A DNA stretch of 64,000 nt, taken from the NCBI GenBank assembly GCA_017450025.1, contig JAFSYJ010000039.1:88681-152680 (forward strand), read 5' to 3'. Shown here one piece after another: positions 49,582 to 60,900 of this stretch. The notes under the pieces were generated by a model. It was not told the DNA's origin. It was given only the letters and a program-made list of their open reading frames with translations, and made no database searches. Origin of the DNA: Clostridia bacterium (lineage in GTDB: Bacteria > Bacillota > Clostridia > UMGS1883 > UMGS1540). The first letter of the stretch is position 1. Each line of letters opens with the position of its first letter. Position numbers and translations under genes: made by a program.

Positions 49582-51513
49582 CTAATTTTTCTTTCCTGTA
49601 TAGTTTATAAGTCCGCCTGCTGTTAATATAGCCTTTTGTCTATCGGAAAGGCTTGCCTTTGTCTTAAATGCTTTTCCTGTCGTCGTATTGGTGACAGTAA
49701 CCTCGTCGCCTGCCTCAAGCTGTTTGGCAGGGGCTTCTATCGTGAGCGTGTCGCCCTGTGAAACCGCGTCGTAGTCGGCTTCATTCACAAATGTCAGCGG
49801 CAAAATGCCCGCGTTGACGAGGTTTGCCATATGAATACGCGCAAAGCTCTTTGTGATAACCGCCTTAACGCCGAGGTACATCGGTGCGAGTGCGGCGTGT
49901 TCTCTCGACGAGCCCTGCCCGTAATTAGAGCCACCTACCACAATGCTCTTGCCAAGCGCAAGCGCTCTGTCGGGGAAGGCTTCATCGCAAACCGCAAAGC
50001 AGAACTTGGAAATCTTGGGGATATTTGAGCGGAGGGGCAAAATCTTTGCTCCCGCAGGCATAATGTGGTCTGTCGTTATGTTATCGCCCACCTTGAGCGC
50101 GATCTGCGCGCTTATCACATCAGAAAGCGGCTGTGCCGACGGAAACGGCTTGATGTTTGGTCCTCTCAAGACCTCGACCGAATCCATTTTGCTCTCGCTT
50201 ACGGGCGGAACTATCATATTATCGTTTATTTTAAACTCTTTGGGTATCTCAAAATCGGGCATATCGCCGAGCGTTCTGGGGTCTGTCAGATAACCCGTAA
50301 GTGCTGACGCCGCCGCGAGTTCGGGCGATACAAGATAAACCTGACCGTCCTTTGTGCCTGAACGACCTTCAAAATTGCGGTTGAAGGTACGGAGGGAAAT
50401 ACCCGCGGAATTGGGCGACTGCCCCATACCTATACACGGGCCGCACGCGCTCTCCAAAATTCTTGCGCCTGCGTCTATCATAACGGACAGTGCGCCGTTT
50501 TCGGCAAGCATATTTAAAACCTGCTTTGAGCCGGGTGCAATCGACAGCGACACATCGGGGTAAACTGTCTTGCCCTTTAAAATATACGCAACCTTAAGCA
50601 TATCAAGTAGCGACGAATTTGTACACGAGCCTATGCAGACCTGGTCAATTTTGAGCTTGCCGATTTCTTCGCAGGTCTTTACATTGTCGGGAGAATGTGG
50701 GCAAGCCGCCATCGGAACAAGCGCCCCGAGGTCGATTTCCACGACTTCGTCATACACAGCTCCGTCGTCCGCCGAAAGCGGAACATACACACTCTCTCTG
50801 CCCTGCGCTTTTAAAAAGCTTTTTGTGACCTCGTCTGACGGGAATATCGAGGTCGTTGCGCCAAGCTCCGCACCCATATTGGTTATTGTGGCTCTTTCGG
50901 GAACGGAAAGCGTTTTAACGCCGTCGCCCGAATATTCAATAATTTTGCCGACCCCGCCTTTAACGGACAGCCTTTTCAAAACCTCCAAAATAACATCTTT
51001 TGCAGCAACCCACGGTTGCAGCTTGCCCGTGAGGCGCACATTGACGATTTGCGGATATGTTATATAATACGCGCCGCCGCCCATAGCGACTGCAACATCC
51101 ATACCGCCTGCGCCAATGGCTATCATACCTATACCGCCGCCTGTCGGCGTGTGGCTGTCAGAGCCTATAAGCGTTTTGCCCGGTGCGCCGAAGCGTTCCA
51201 GATGCACCTGATGGCAGATCCCGTTGCCGGGACGCGAAAAATATATACCGTGTTTTTTACAAACGCTGCCTATAAATCTATGGTCGTCGGCGTTTTCAAA
51301 GCCGTTTTGAAGTGTGTTATGGTCTATATATGCGACCGATCTTTCCGTCTTTACCCTCGGCACGCCCATAGCCTCGAATTCGAGGTATGCCATTGTGCCT
51401 GTCGCGTCTTGCGTAAGCGTTTGGTCGATTTTTAGTCCAACCTCACTGCCCTTTTCGGGCTTGCCGTCAACTATGTGGGCGTTGAGGATTTTTTCTGCCA
51501 AAGCTAATGCCAA
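49582..51513 (-). CDS. acn: Aconitate hydratase
   Basis: Isomerises citrate to isocitrate with a 4Fe-4S cluster. Cluster cysteines are in GSCTNSS (near 298) and ACGPCIGMGQSP (near 358-361). QTLTQDATGTMAYLEFEAMG near the N-terminus and YGQGSSREHAALAPMYLG near 545 in the swivel domain are conserved. 643 aa, the mitochondrial-like type. The frame is open from GTG 51522, but GAGGTGA there is the Shine-Dalgarno site for TTG 51513, which also fits homologous N-termini (ALAEKILNAH), so I use TTG. Confidence 0.94.
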   Translation of the reverse strand: MALALAEKILNAHIVDGKPEKGSEVGLKIDQTLTQDATGTMAYLEFEAMGVPRVKTERSVAYIDHNTLQNGFENADDHRFIGSVCKKHGIYFSRPGNGICHQVHLERFGAPGKTLIGSDSHTPTGGGIGMIAIGAGGMDVAVAMGGGAYYITYPQIVNVRLTGKLQPWVAAKDVILEVLKRLSVKGGVGKIIEYSGDGVKTLSVPERATITNMGAELGATTSIFPSDEVTKSFLKAQGRESVYVPLSADDGAVYDEVVEIDLGALVPMAACPHSPDNVKTCEEIGKLKIDQVCIGSCTNSSLLDMLKVAYILKGKTVYPDVSLSIAPGSKQVLNMLAENGALSVMIDAGARILESACGPCIGMGQSPNSAGISLRTFNRNFEGRSGTKDGQVYLVSPELAAASALTGYLTDPRTLGDMPDFEIPKEFKINDNMIVPPVSESKMDSVEVLRGPNIKPFPSAQPLSDVISAQIALKVGDNITTDHIMPAGAKILPLRSNIPKISKFCFAVCDEAFPDRALALGKSIVVGGSNYGQGSSREHAALAPMYLGVKAVITKSFARIHMANLVNAGILPLTFVNEADYDAVSQGDTLTIEAPAKQLEAGDEVTVTNTTTGKAFKTKASLSDRQKAILTAGGLINYTGKKN

Positions 51514-51547
51514 TTCTGTCACCTCATATTGTGTTTTGTTTCATATT

Positions 51548-51577
51548 ATTATATCATTTTTTACCTTATTATGTCAA
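51548..51577 (-). promoter_or_regulatory. Promoter of acn
   Basis: TTGACA (51572-51577), an 18 bp spacer and TATAAT (51548-51553) on the minus strand, both boxes perfect. The -35 overlaps the last codons of the YhaN-like gene. Confidence 0.7.
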
Positions 51578-53506
51578 GAAAATTGTGTTTAAATCTTCGG
51601 CATTTTCGATATTTCTGCACGCAAAAATCACTATCTGCTGACCGCCGTCACTGCGCTCCTTTAAGTAGCGCATCAAATTGCCCTCTCTTATTGTGTCGTA
51701 TGTCAAAAACGGGTCGTCAATAAACAGCGGCTTGTCCGTGCCGAACAGTATATCCGTAACGGCAAGGCGCAGAGCCATATACACCTGATCGACAGTACCG
51801 TTTGAAAAATACCCTATCTGCTTTGTGCCTTCGTGATTTATGGCAACCGAAAAGCTCCTGTCGGAAATTATATCGCCGTACTTGCCTGTTATGCCGAGCA
51901 ATATCTCCGACGCTTTTTTGTTTACCGCAGGCGTAAAGTCACTGCTTATGCGCGAGTACGCGTCTTGGAGCGCCTTATGCGCCGCCGCGTATGCGTTATG
52001 CTTTGTGAGCGCGTCGTCAAGCTGCGCCGAAGCTTCTGCTCTTTCAGTCAGGATAATATCGGGTGGGCGCACCGCGCTGTCGGCGCTCAAAACGCCGTCT
52101 ATCCTGCTTTTTTCTATAACATACTGCTGAATTGCCGCCTTTGTGTTTGCCTCGGCTTCCGCAAGCTGTTGCACCGTGTACTGCGAGTCGGGCTTTTCCG
52201 CTCCGCCGAGCTGTGCTCGTATCGCGTCGTTCTCGGCGTCCTGCTTTGCTATCCTCTCGGCAAGCTCCATACAGCGTTTTTCGATTTCGGCAAGCCGCGC
52301 CTTAAGCGCCGTATATGCCGCCTTTTTTTCGGAATACTCGCGCAAATCCGCCGCGTTAAAGCGGTCAAGCTCCGCCTTTATCTGTGCGTTTGTTGCGTTT
52401 GCCTTTTCTATTTGGGCTTCGATTTCGCTACGCCTTTTGCGCGCGCGGACATTTAGCACCGCAAAAACGGCACATATCGCGGCAAACACCGCCGCAGGCA
52501 CTAACGCCCACAAGCTCCGTACTGACGCAAGTGCGCCGAGCGCCGCAAGCACCGCAAAAATCACGGGCAGGACTTTGCCGCCGCCCTTTGGCAGAGCCGC
52601 TTCTAACCCTTTTGTATCGCAAAAGTCCGCAAACATCACGGCGTCGGGCGTGTTTTCATACGCCTTCATGGCTTCTGACTGCTTTTTTATGCCGTCGGCC
52701 TCTGCGGCGGCAGTGTCAAGCTCGCGCCTTAACATATCCGCCTTGCCGCAAGCTTCTTCAAGCTCTGTAAATCTGTCGTAAATCTCTCTTTCCGCTGTCA
52801 GCTTTTTTATTTCTTCAAGCTTTTGTCCGCCCTTTGAGATAAGCGTTTCAAGTTCTTCTCTCCTGTTTTCAAGCTCCATCATATCAAGGCGGTACTTTTT
52901 AGCTTCTGCAAGCTCCGTATTGAGCGCGGTGATTTTATTTTCAAGCTCCTTTATAAGCCCGCCGCTGCCGCGGAAAGGCTTATAGCGCTTCATGTTGCCT
53001 TCTATTTCGCAGAGCGCAGCGTGGTAATTGACATCTTGCGAGCCGCTGTGGGCAAGGTTTATAAGCTTTTGCGCTATTTCGTCGCTCTCGCCGCCTATAA
53101 GCGCGCCCAACTGGCGGATATAAAACGACTTTACAAAAGCCTCCTCGCCAAGACCTGTTATATTTTTGACATCGTATATGTATTCTTCTCCGTTAGACAG
53201 GTTTATCACAGTCAGCATATCCTGCGACTGCGTTCTGCCCATCTCGCGCGCAATTCTGATAATCTCACCCGAATCAGTCACTATGTCCATCTCGCCGCAG
53301 GTCTTTTTGCCGTTCCACGGTATGTACTTTTTGCGGTCGCCCTTTCTGCCGTCGCCAAAGCCGTAAAGCATTGCCCTGATAAACGACATAACCGTTGATT
53401 TTCCGGCTTCGTTATTGCCGTAGATTACATTGAAGGAATCCGACAAATCTATCCGTGTTTCTTCAAATTTGCCGTAATTTTTAAGGTAAAGCGATTTTAT
53501 TTTCAT
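51569..53506 (-). CDS. YhaN/SbcC-like AAA ATPase with membrane hairpin in the coiled coil
   Basis: 645 aa SMC-like protein. N-terminal FNVIYGNNEAGKSTVMSFIRAML is the Walker A region near residues 27-50; C-terminal ATPase half has VDQVYMALRLAVTDIL (signature helix) and KPLFIDDPFLTYD (Walker B) near 585-600. Coiled coils fill about 185-290 and 350-460. Between them, about residues 305-350, lie two hydrophobic segments (VLPVIFAVLAALGALA and LWALVPAAVFAAICAVFAVL), as in Bacillus YhaN, suggesting membrane tethering. Overlaps its nuclease partner by 4 bp. Shorter than Bacillus YhaN (over 900 aa). Confidence 0.85.
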   Translation of the reverse strand: MKIKSLYLKNYGKFEETRIDLSDSFNVIYGNNEAGKSTVMSFIRAMLYGFGDGRKGDRKKYIPWNGKKTCGEMDIVTDSGEIIRIAREMGRTQSQDMLTVINLSNGEEYIYDVKNITGLGEEAFVKSFYIRQLGALIGGESDEIAQKLINLAHSGSQDVNYHAALCEIEGNMKRYKPFRGSGGLIKELENKITALNTELAEAKKYRLDMMELENRREELETLISKGGQKLEEIKKLTAEREIYDRFTELEEACGKADMLRRELDTAAAEADGIKKQSEAMKAYENTPDAVMFADFCDTKGLEAALPKGGGKVLPVIFAVLAALGALASVRSLWALVPAAVFAAICAVFAVLNVRARKRRSEIEAQIEKANATNAQIKAELDRFNAADLREYSEKKAAYTALKARLAEIEKRCMELAERIAKQDAENDAIRAQLGGAEKPDSQYTVQQLAEAEANTKAAIQQYVIEKSRIDGVLSADSAVRPPDIILTERAEASAQLDDALTKHNAYAAAHKALQDAYSRISSDFTPAVNKKASEILLGITGKYGDIISDRSFSVAINHEGTKQIGYFSNGTVDQVYMALRLAVTDILFGTDKPLFIDDPFLTYDTIREGNLMRYLKERSDGGQQIVIFACRNIENAEDLNTIFLT

Positions 53507-54567
53507 TTGCCGTCAGCCCCCTTTGCAAGAGCCTCAAGTCCGTATTCCGCCGCGAGTTCATATATCTCCTCGGACAAGTTCTGTTCAGCCAAAGCCTCAA
53601 GAAACATATTTTCCATTATGCCGAGTTCGCGCGTTGTGCGTTTTTTTGTTTCGTCCGTCAGCCTGACATAAAAAAGCCGCTCCGAAAGCGCCTTTGTGAG
53701 CGCGTCTGTATCAAAATATGCGTCGTCCGAGAGCCCGCCCGTCAGCGTTATGCTATAAAGGTCATTGGCGTCAAAGCCGTCTGTCTTACGCGCAACTTCG
53801 GAATATGTAATGCAATCCGACACATCGAGTGTTACGCGGTGAAGCTGTCTTTTGCAGACGGGAACAAAGTGCAAATCGCAGCTATCCTTTGAAATTTCAC
53901 CGACGATAACGCCCTTTTCGCCTGTTTCGTCAAAGCCTCTGCCCTCGGGGATACCGCAGTAGGCGTATGTCGTTTTGCCCGCCTTATGAAAGCCGTCGTG
54001 CAGATGGATATGCCCTGCGGCAAGGTAATCAAGGCCGCTGTTTTCTATCTGCTCGGCGGTTATGGGGTTATGGTCCGTATATGGTGGCACGGCGCAGTGG
54101 AATACGCCGATATTTACAAAGCTATCGTCCTCTGCCCGAAGCGTGTCAAAATCGCAGCTGTAAAACTGCTCCGTAAAGCTGCAGCCGTAAACTCTGCACT
54201 TTTTATCGGTGAGTTCGACCTCTTCTATATCTCCGCCAAAGACAGTTACATTTTCGCCCAGCGACGCGCCTTTATAGATGTTGTTGCCGCCTACAAAGTC
54301 GTGGTTGCCTGCGGCAATAAAAACGCGCGTGTCCTTTATTTTTTCAAACGAACGGCGCAAAAACTCCGCTGTCCTGCGCGAGACATATCCGTTTTCAAAA
54401 AGGTCACCCGCCAAAAGAAGCAAATCGGCTTTTGACTCCTGTGTTATTTTTATCACCCTTTCAAACGCGGCAAGCTGTTCCGCACGGCGAATCTCCGCCG
54501 CGCTTGCAGATAGCCCCGCAAAAGGCGAATCAAAATGTGTATCGGCGCAATGTACGATTTTTACCAT
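53503..54567 (-). CDS. Metallophosphoesterase, DNA repair exonuclease (YhaO/SbcD-like)
   Basis: 354 aa calcineurin-like phosphoesterase. Metal ligands in HCADTHFDSP (Asp9, His11), LLLLAGDLFENG (near 50), AAGNHDFVGG (near 83) and AAGHIHLHDGF (near 187) form the two-metal site of Mre11/SbcD nucleases. A C-terminal region of about 120 residues would cap the ATPase. It overlaps the YhaN-like gene by 4 bp (ATGA), the arrangement of Mre11-Rad50 type pairs. No promoter is obvious; it lies past the rpmE terminator. Confidence 0.9.
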   Translation of the reverse strand: MVKIVHCADTHFDSPFAGLSASAAEIRRAEQLAAFERVIKITQESKADLLLLAGDLFENGYVSRRTAEFLRRSFEKIKDTRVFIAAGNHDFVGGNNIYKGASLGENVTVFGGDIEEVELTDKKCRVYGCSFTEQFYSCDFDTLRAEDDSFVNIGVFHCAVPPYTDHNPITAEQIENSGLDYLAAGHIHLHDGFHKAGKTTYAYCGIPEGRGFDETGEKGVIVGEISKDSCDLHFVPVCKRQLHRVTLDVSDCITYSEVARKTDGFDANDLYSITLTGGLSDDAYFDTDALTKALSERLFYVRLTDETKKRTTRELGIMENMFLEALAEQNLSEEIYELAAEYGLEALAKGADGK

Positions 54568-54597
54568 AGCTTTTACCTTTCAGAAAAAATTAACGAA

Positions 54598-54630
54598 TTA
54601 AAAAGGTCCGCCGTTGCGCGAACCTTTTAA
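54598..54630 (-). terminator. Terminator after rpmE
   Basis: AAAAGGTTCGC / GCGGACCTTTT stem (54601-54628) with one G-U pair on the minus strand, followed by TTAATT. It sits between rpmE and the YhaO-like gene. Confidence 0.75.
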
Positions 54631-54677
54631 TTAACATAGTAACCCAGCGCATTTGGCACGCCAAAAGTGCTTTTAAA

Positions 54678-54881
54678 TTACTTATCCAGATTAAATTTCT
54701 TACGGAATTTTTCAACTCTGCCGCCTGTATCAACGAGCTTTTGTTTACCTGTGAACATCGGATGGCAAGCCGAGCAAATTTCAACAGTTATGTTTTCTTT
54801 TGTCGAACCTGTTTCTATAACATTACCGCAAGCGCATTTAATTGTAGTCTGCTTGTAATCGGGATGAATTCCTTCCTTCAT
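54678..54881 (-). CDS. rpmE: 50S ribosomal protein L31 (zinc-binding form)
   Basis: 67 aa. [19 protein letters not shown] at the start and [28 protein letters not shown] in the second half are diagnostic. Four cysteines (CAC and CSAC) form the zinc site of the C+ type. Start: ATG 54881 follows AAAGAGGTGA at 5 nt; an in-frame GTG at 54890 is part of that site. Own promoter and terminator; it separates the nuclease pair from the giant glucan synthase gene. Confidence 0.97.
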   Translation of the reverse strand: MKEGIHPDYKQTTIKCACGNVIETGSTKENITVEICSACHPMFTGKQKLVDTGGRVEKFRKKFNLDK

Positions 54882-54921
54882 CTGTATCACCTCTTTCGCA
54901 TAGACATCTATTAACTACCAT

Positions 54922-54950
54922 AGTATAACACAGTTAAAATTAAAATGCAA
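54922..54950 (-). promoter_or_regulatory. Promoter of rpmE
   Basis: TTGCAT (54945-54950), a 17 bp spacer and TATACT (54922-54927) on the minus strand, 40 bp before the rpmE start. Confidence 0.6.
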
Positions 54951-54969
54951 GATATTTTTTACTTTTTTC

Positions 54970-57900
54970 TCAAAATGTTATGCAAAGTTCGTGTTTTTTG
55001 CCGTCGTTTACAAGCTTGACCGCGTTTTCGCCGCGTGTTCCCGTGCGGTTTACGGTTATTTTATACTCTGTTTCACGGTGGGTGTATATGACCTCATACC
55101 CGTTCCAGCCATCGGGCAGGCTCGGTGTGACAGTCAGTGTGTCGCCCTCCTTTTGTATGCCCAAGATATACCTCACCGCAAGCACATACATCCACGACGC
55201 CGCGCCCGTGTACCAGCTCCAGCCGCCCCTGCCCTCGTTGGGCGGTGCGGAATATATATCCGCCGCCAGAGCGTACGGCTCCGTTTTGTATTTTTGCGCG
55301 CCCTCCGCTGTTTTTGTGCGGTTTATGGGGTTTATCGCCGCAAATATCTCCGCCGCGTCGTTGTTCATACCGAGCTCGGCACACGCTATCGCAAGCCACA
55401 CGGCGGCGTGGGTGTACTGTCCGCCGTTTTCACGCACGCCGGGGATATAGCTTTTAATATAGCCGGGGTTTTCCGCACTTTTGTCAAACGGCGGCGTTAA
55501 AAGCTTTACTATGCCGTTTTTTCTGTCAAAAAGGTGCTCTAAAGCCGATTTCACCGCGGCCTCGGCGCGCTTTTTATCAGCCGCGCCCGATATTACCGCC
55601 CACGACTGGCTGACGGAGTCGATATAGCACTCCGCGTTTTCCTTTGAGCCTATCGGTCTTCCGTCGTCGTAAAAGGCTCTTTTGTACCATTCGCCGTCCC
55701 ACGCGTTTTGCTCTATATTTTGGGCGATTTTGTCGGCGCAGTTTTCGTACATCTTTGCCGTGTCTGTATCGCCCTGTTCGCGGCATACGGGAGCAAACTC
55801 CCGCAAAACCTTTATCATAAAAAAGCTGAGCCACACGCTTTCGCCCTTGCCGCCGAGCCCTACGCGGTTAAAGCCGTCGTTCCAGTCGCCGCCGCCTATA
55901 AGCGGCAGTCCGTTCTGCCCGAAGCGAAGCGACGCATCAACGGCGCGTCTGCAATGCGCGTAAAGGCTTTCTTTGCCACCTTTTTCGCACACCTCAAAAT
56001 ATCTCTCGTTTTCGTCTTTTTTTAGGGGTTCAGCAATTATATAGTCGGCTTCTTCCTGCAAAATGCTAAAGTCGCCTGTCACCTTTATATATTCGCACAC
56101 GACATACACGAGCCAAAGTCTGTCGTCGGAGATGCGCGTTCTTACACCCTTGTCGGGCGCGCCCTCGTGCCACCAATGCATAGCGTCGCCCTCGGTGAAC
56201 TGGTGTGCGGCGGCTCTTAAAATCTGCTCCTTTGCCAAATCGGGTCTGGCGTACAAAAGGGATATGACATCCTGAAGCTGGTCACGGAAGCCGTATGCGC
56301 CGCCCGACTGGTAAAATCCGCTCCTGCCAAAGAGCCTGCAAACTGCGCTTTGGTATAAAAGTCTGTCGTTTACGAGCCTGTCGAATGATTCGTCGGGCGT
56401 TGTGACCTTGATATTACTGAAAGACGAAAAGAACTTTTTACACTCTGCAAAATGAGCGGCGGCGTTGTTTTTATACTTTTCCGAAAGCTTCTGAATACCG
56501 CCGTCGTCCTCCGCAGCGCCGAGCAAAAATACGCACTCGCCCGTACCAAAGCCCGACACCTCGATATGATTTACCGCCTCAATATAAAAATCGTCTCCGT
56601 ACGCTTCGGGTATTTCTATACCTGTTCCGCGCAGTTTTAAAAAGCACTCTGCGCCGCTCAAAAACAGCTTTGCGCCGTCTTCAAAGGCGTTTTCGCAAAC
56701 TGCCGCGCCGCCCGTTTTGCGCGCTTTTAGTCTGCCTCTTGTATCATACATTTTAACGCCGCAAACAGGCGTGAGCAAATACGATATTTTATATTTTTTG
56801 GCTTCATTTGTTCTGTTTTTGACTTTTGCCCATATTATCTTAACGCCGTCCTGCGGCGGCGCAAACGCCGTGACGCTGACATCTCCGTTTGTGTATTCCG
56901 TATATCCTGCACCGTGGCGTGTTTCTGTTTGAATTCCCGTCTCAAATAAAAGTCTGTCGCCGTCAAGCACCTTAAAAATCTCTGTCGGTGCGTCTGTTAC
57001 GGGGTCGTTATGCCACTCTGTCAGGCGCATCTCGTGGCTGTTTTTATACCAAGTGTAGCCGCCGCCGTTTTCGCCCGCCACAAAGCCTATATCGCCGTTT
57101 GAGACAACATTTACCCACGGTGCCGGCGTTTGTGCCGTTATTACATACTCGTTTTTACCGTTAAAGCCCCCGTACGAATTATAAAAATGCAGCTCTTCGC
57201 CCGCGCGTTTTGTTTCGGGGCAGGCGGCATCTTTGGGCGCAAGGCGTATGCCAAAGTCCGTTTTAACGCTTTCAAGTCCGCCCTCCTTTGCGTCTGCATA
57301 AAGGCGCGACGCGGCGACAAGAAGCGTTTTGTCCCCGGGCAGTATCTCCTGCCCTCCGATTATGAATATCCCGCCCTTTTGCGACAAAACTCCCGACGGA
57401 ATATGCTCCTTGACCTCGTCAAAAAGCGGCGTGCTATACCCGACCGCCTCATCGCAGAGTACCGCGAGGTCAAAGTGTATGCCGCGGTGCATAAAATATG
57501 CGTGCGCGCGGATAAACTGCGCGAGAAAATCTATATCTCCGCTGTCGCTTATGCGGAGTACCGCTATCGGCAAATCGCCTGAAATCCCAAGCTTCCAGAG
57601 CTCTTTGAGGCTTTTTTTGTTTTCCCTTATGCACTCCCTTTGTCTTTCGCACGGAAAGCCGCCGTAATACAAAAGCGGCAGAACTGACAAAAACAGCTCC
57701 TCCTCTCCCTCGCATAGCGCGGTTTTTTCGACTGCGCGTGCGGTTTGTATGTGATTTTCGGCATTTTGGCTGTACTTTTTTGCCGTTTGAACTGCCTTTT
57801 CGCGCGTTTCGCAGATGCCTGCGGCAATACACAAAGACGCGCTCTCGCCCTTCGGGATATTAAGCCTTACGCGCGCCGCGAAGCAGCTTTCCAAGGTGTT

Positions 57901-60900
57901 GCCCGTCGTGTTTTCGACTTTTGGCTCGCCTTGTACCGCGTCAAACACAGTATTGCCGCGCCCCAGAAATTTTGCCCTGTCAGCTTCATACGCGACTTCC
58001 GCTCCGTCGCAAGAGACAGTAAAAAACGCAGTATATTCACTCTCGCCCTCCGAGCGTGTGCGCCTTTTGGCGAGCAGCACTCCGTCTTTTAGCTCCGTCG
58101 TCAGAAAAAGCCCCGAAAACACGCTATGCGCAGATTCGCTCTCGTATGTGTCGAGCGCGAGGTCGGTATAAGCTATTACCTCGACTTCCTTCGCTTCGCC
58201 GCTTTTATTGACTATGCTCATACGGCGCAGTTCCGCGCAGTCCTCGGGCATTACGCATATCTTGAGGTCCGTCGATATTTCGCCCGTGTCTGTCTTAAAG
58301 GTCGCAGACGACGGCGTAAAAATGCACCTGCCGTCGTACGCGCTTTTGGCGGTTTTATCTGCCGTTTTGACAAAGATATTTATGCCGCTGCCTCGCTTGC
58401 CGGGGTCGGGGCGTTTTTTGCCGAGGTAAACGCCCTCGCGCGAGCTTACGCCTTCGCCGTGCGTATCGAGCAGCACCGTATATGAGCCGTTTGAAAGCAC
58501 TGTCATCTTTGGCAAAACAGAACGGTCGTTTTCAAACTCCCTGATACATTCCGCAGTCTCGCGCCAGCGGTTTTTGACGGGCGGTATCCTGTGGCGCGCC
58601 TCTTTCGTGACCTTGACGCGCACCGGAACTTTTTCCTGAAGCAAAGGCTCAGCCGCCTTGACTTCGGGGTACGAATGAAATCTCTTTTGCATCGCTTCAT
58701 CGCAAAGCGCGTTGACTATCGACGCAAAGCCCATTCCCTGATGATGCGCCATATAGCTTTTGCAAATCATACTTCTCCTGCCCTGTGTGCGCGACGGCGT
58801 GTAGTCTATCGCCTCGTAAAATCCGTAATCGCCCTCCGCGCCTTCCTTTTTGAGCATCAAGAGGTTATAAACCGCGCTTTTGGGGTTCACCGCGAGCGCA
58901 AGCATCGTACTGTACGGCGACACGACAACATCGTCGGCAAGTCCGCGCTTTACGCCGAGCGCCGGCACTCCGAATGCCTTATAGCGATAGTTGAGGTTTA
59001 CATCAAAGCCGTAAAATGCGGATTCCGATGTTCCCCACGGCACGCGCCTTTTATGCGCGTATTTTTTCTGGCAATGAAGCGCAAAAAAGTAACCCTCGTC
59101 AAGAAGCGTGTTTTTGTAGTTTTTCATAATTATAAGCGGCATCAGGTACTCAAACATCGTGCCTGTCCACGAGATGAGACCTTTATAGCCGTCCGAGCCT
59201 GTCAGCGTCCGCGAAAGTCTGAACCAGTCCTTTGGCTTTATCTCGCCGCGCGCCGCCGCCAAAAACACGCTCTGCCGCGCCTCACTTGCCAAAATATCGT
59301 AATACGACGGCGAAAGCCGCGCTTCCTCGATATTGTAGCCTATCGAAAAAAGCTTTTTTTTGGAGTCGAAAAGGTCTTTGAAATGCGTCTCTGAAACGAG
59401 CTTGTCAATCCTCATTGAAAGGAGCTCGCTTTTCGCGCCGCCGTACTCGCGCAGTCCCTGTGAAACTGTCATCATATAGCATATAAAGTTACCGCTGTCG
59501 ACGGTCGAAACATACCTCGGATAAAGCGGCTTTAAGGTTACCGTATCGTACCAGTTAAGAAGGTGTCCGCGCCATTTTTCGAGCTTTTCCACGGTGTCGA
59601 GCGTGGCGGCAATTTTTTCTTCCATAGTCTCTGTCGTTATAAAGCCGAGGTCGCGTGCGCCCAAAACCGCGAGCAGGTAAAGCCCGATATTTGTGGGGCT
59701 TGTCCTGTGCGCCGCGCCCTTATACGGTCTGAACTGCACATTGTCGGGCGGCAGAAAGTTATCCGTACTCTGTGTATAATCCTCAAAAAACTGCCATATT
59801 TTACGCGCGGTTTCAAGGAGAAATTTGCGGCTTCTGCCCGACAGCTTTACAGTATCATTGCCGTCACGGCTGATTATATATGCGAGTGCAGGCGCAAACG
59901 CCCATATAACTGCAAAAATAAGTGCCGTGCCTGCGTATTCGCCGCCTTTTGCAAATGATATTAAGAGAGTCAAGGCACTCGCTGCAACGCTTGACGCCAT
60001 AAGCGAATAATACCCTGCCATTCCTCCGCTTTTTCCCCTTTCGGCATCTGCGGCGGTCACCCACTCCAGCGTGTGTTTTTTGGTAAACGATATTCTGTAA
60101 ACTGTTCTGACAGCCGCGTCAGCCGCCATAAATCCCTGATACGCCAAAAACGAAACGCCGAGTATAAACCTGAAAAACAGAGCCTTTGCCCCGAATATGA
60201 CATTTGAGTTGCGCTTTTCTCTTACATAAAGCGCGCGGCGGCTGAATATCGTATCCAGAACATAAAGCAAAAGCGGCAGTACAAGCGATGCCATTACAAG
60301 TCCGACGCCAAATGCGGCAAAGCCCGAACTGAACGCTCCTGCAAAAATGAGCAGTACCGCCTGAAAAAACGGCGTTATGCTCCTGCGGAGGTTATCGGTG
60401 ATTTTCCACTTTGAAAGCGCGCTTATTTCGTTTTTGACCTTTTTTCCGTCAGCCGTTTTAACGCGGCGCATAAGCCACGGCAAAAGCTGCCAATCACCCC
60501 TTATCCAGCGGTGAAGTCTCTTGGAATATCCGTCAAATCCCGATGGGTAGCCGTCATAGACCTCGGCGCCTGTGCAGAGCGCGCAGCGCAGGTACGAGCC
60601 TTCCAGAAGGTCGTGGCTCAAAACGGTGTTTTCGGGTATCGACTCTTTGGCGCACAAAAGATATGCGTCAATGTCAAAAATTCCCTTGCCCGTAAAAATT
60701 GCATCGCCGAAAACATCCATATACAAGTCGGACACCGACGCGGAGTAAGGGTCTGTGCCGCCCTGTCCTGCAAATATGCGCGAAAACGCCGTACGCGACG
60801 CACTGACGGCATCAAGGCTGACCTTTGGCTTAATTATTCCGTAGCCTTTTGTCACAATGCGCCTGTCACTATCTGTCACCGCCTTATTAAGAGGGTGTGC

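Noticed and set aside
52143-52781. 212-codon plus-strand frame, Ser/Ala-rich
   Set aside because: Antisense to the membrane hairpin and coiled coil of the YhaN-like gene; composition mirrors Ala codons of the real gene.
58591-59394. 267-codon plus-strand frame
   Set aside because: Antisense to the giant glucan synthase gene, which has intact motifs on both sides of this stretch.
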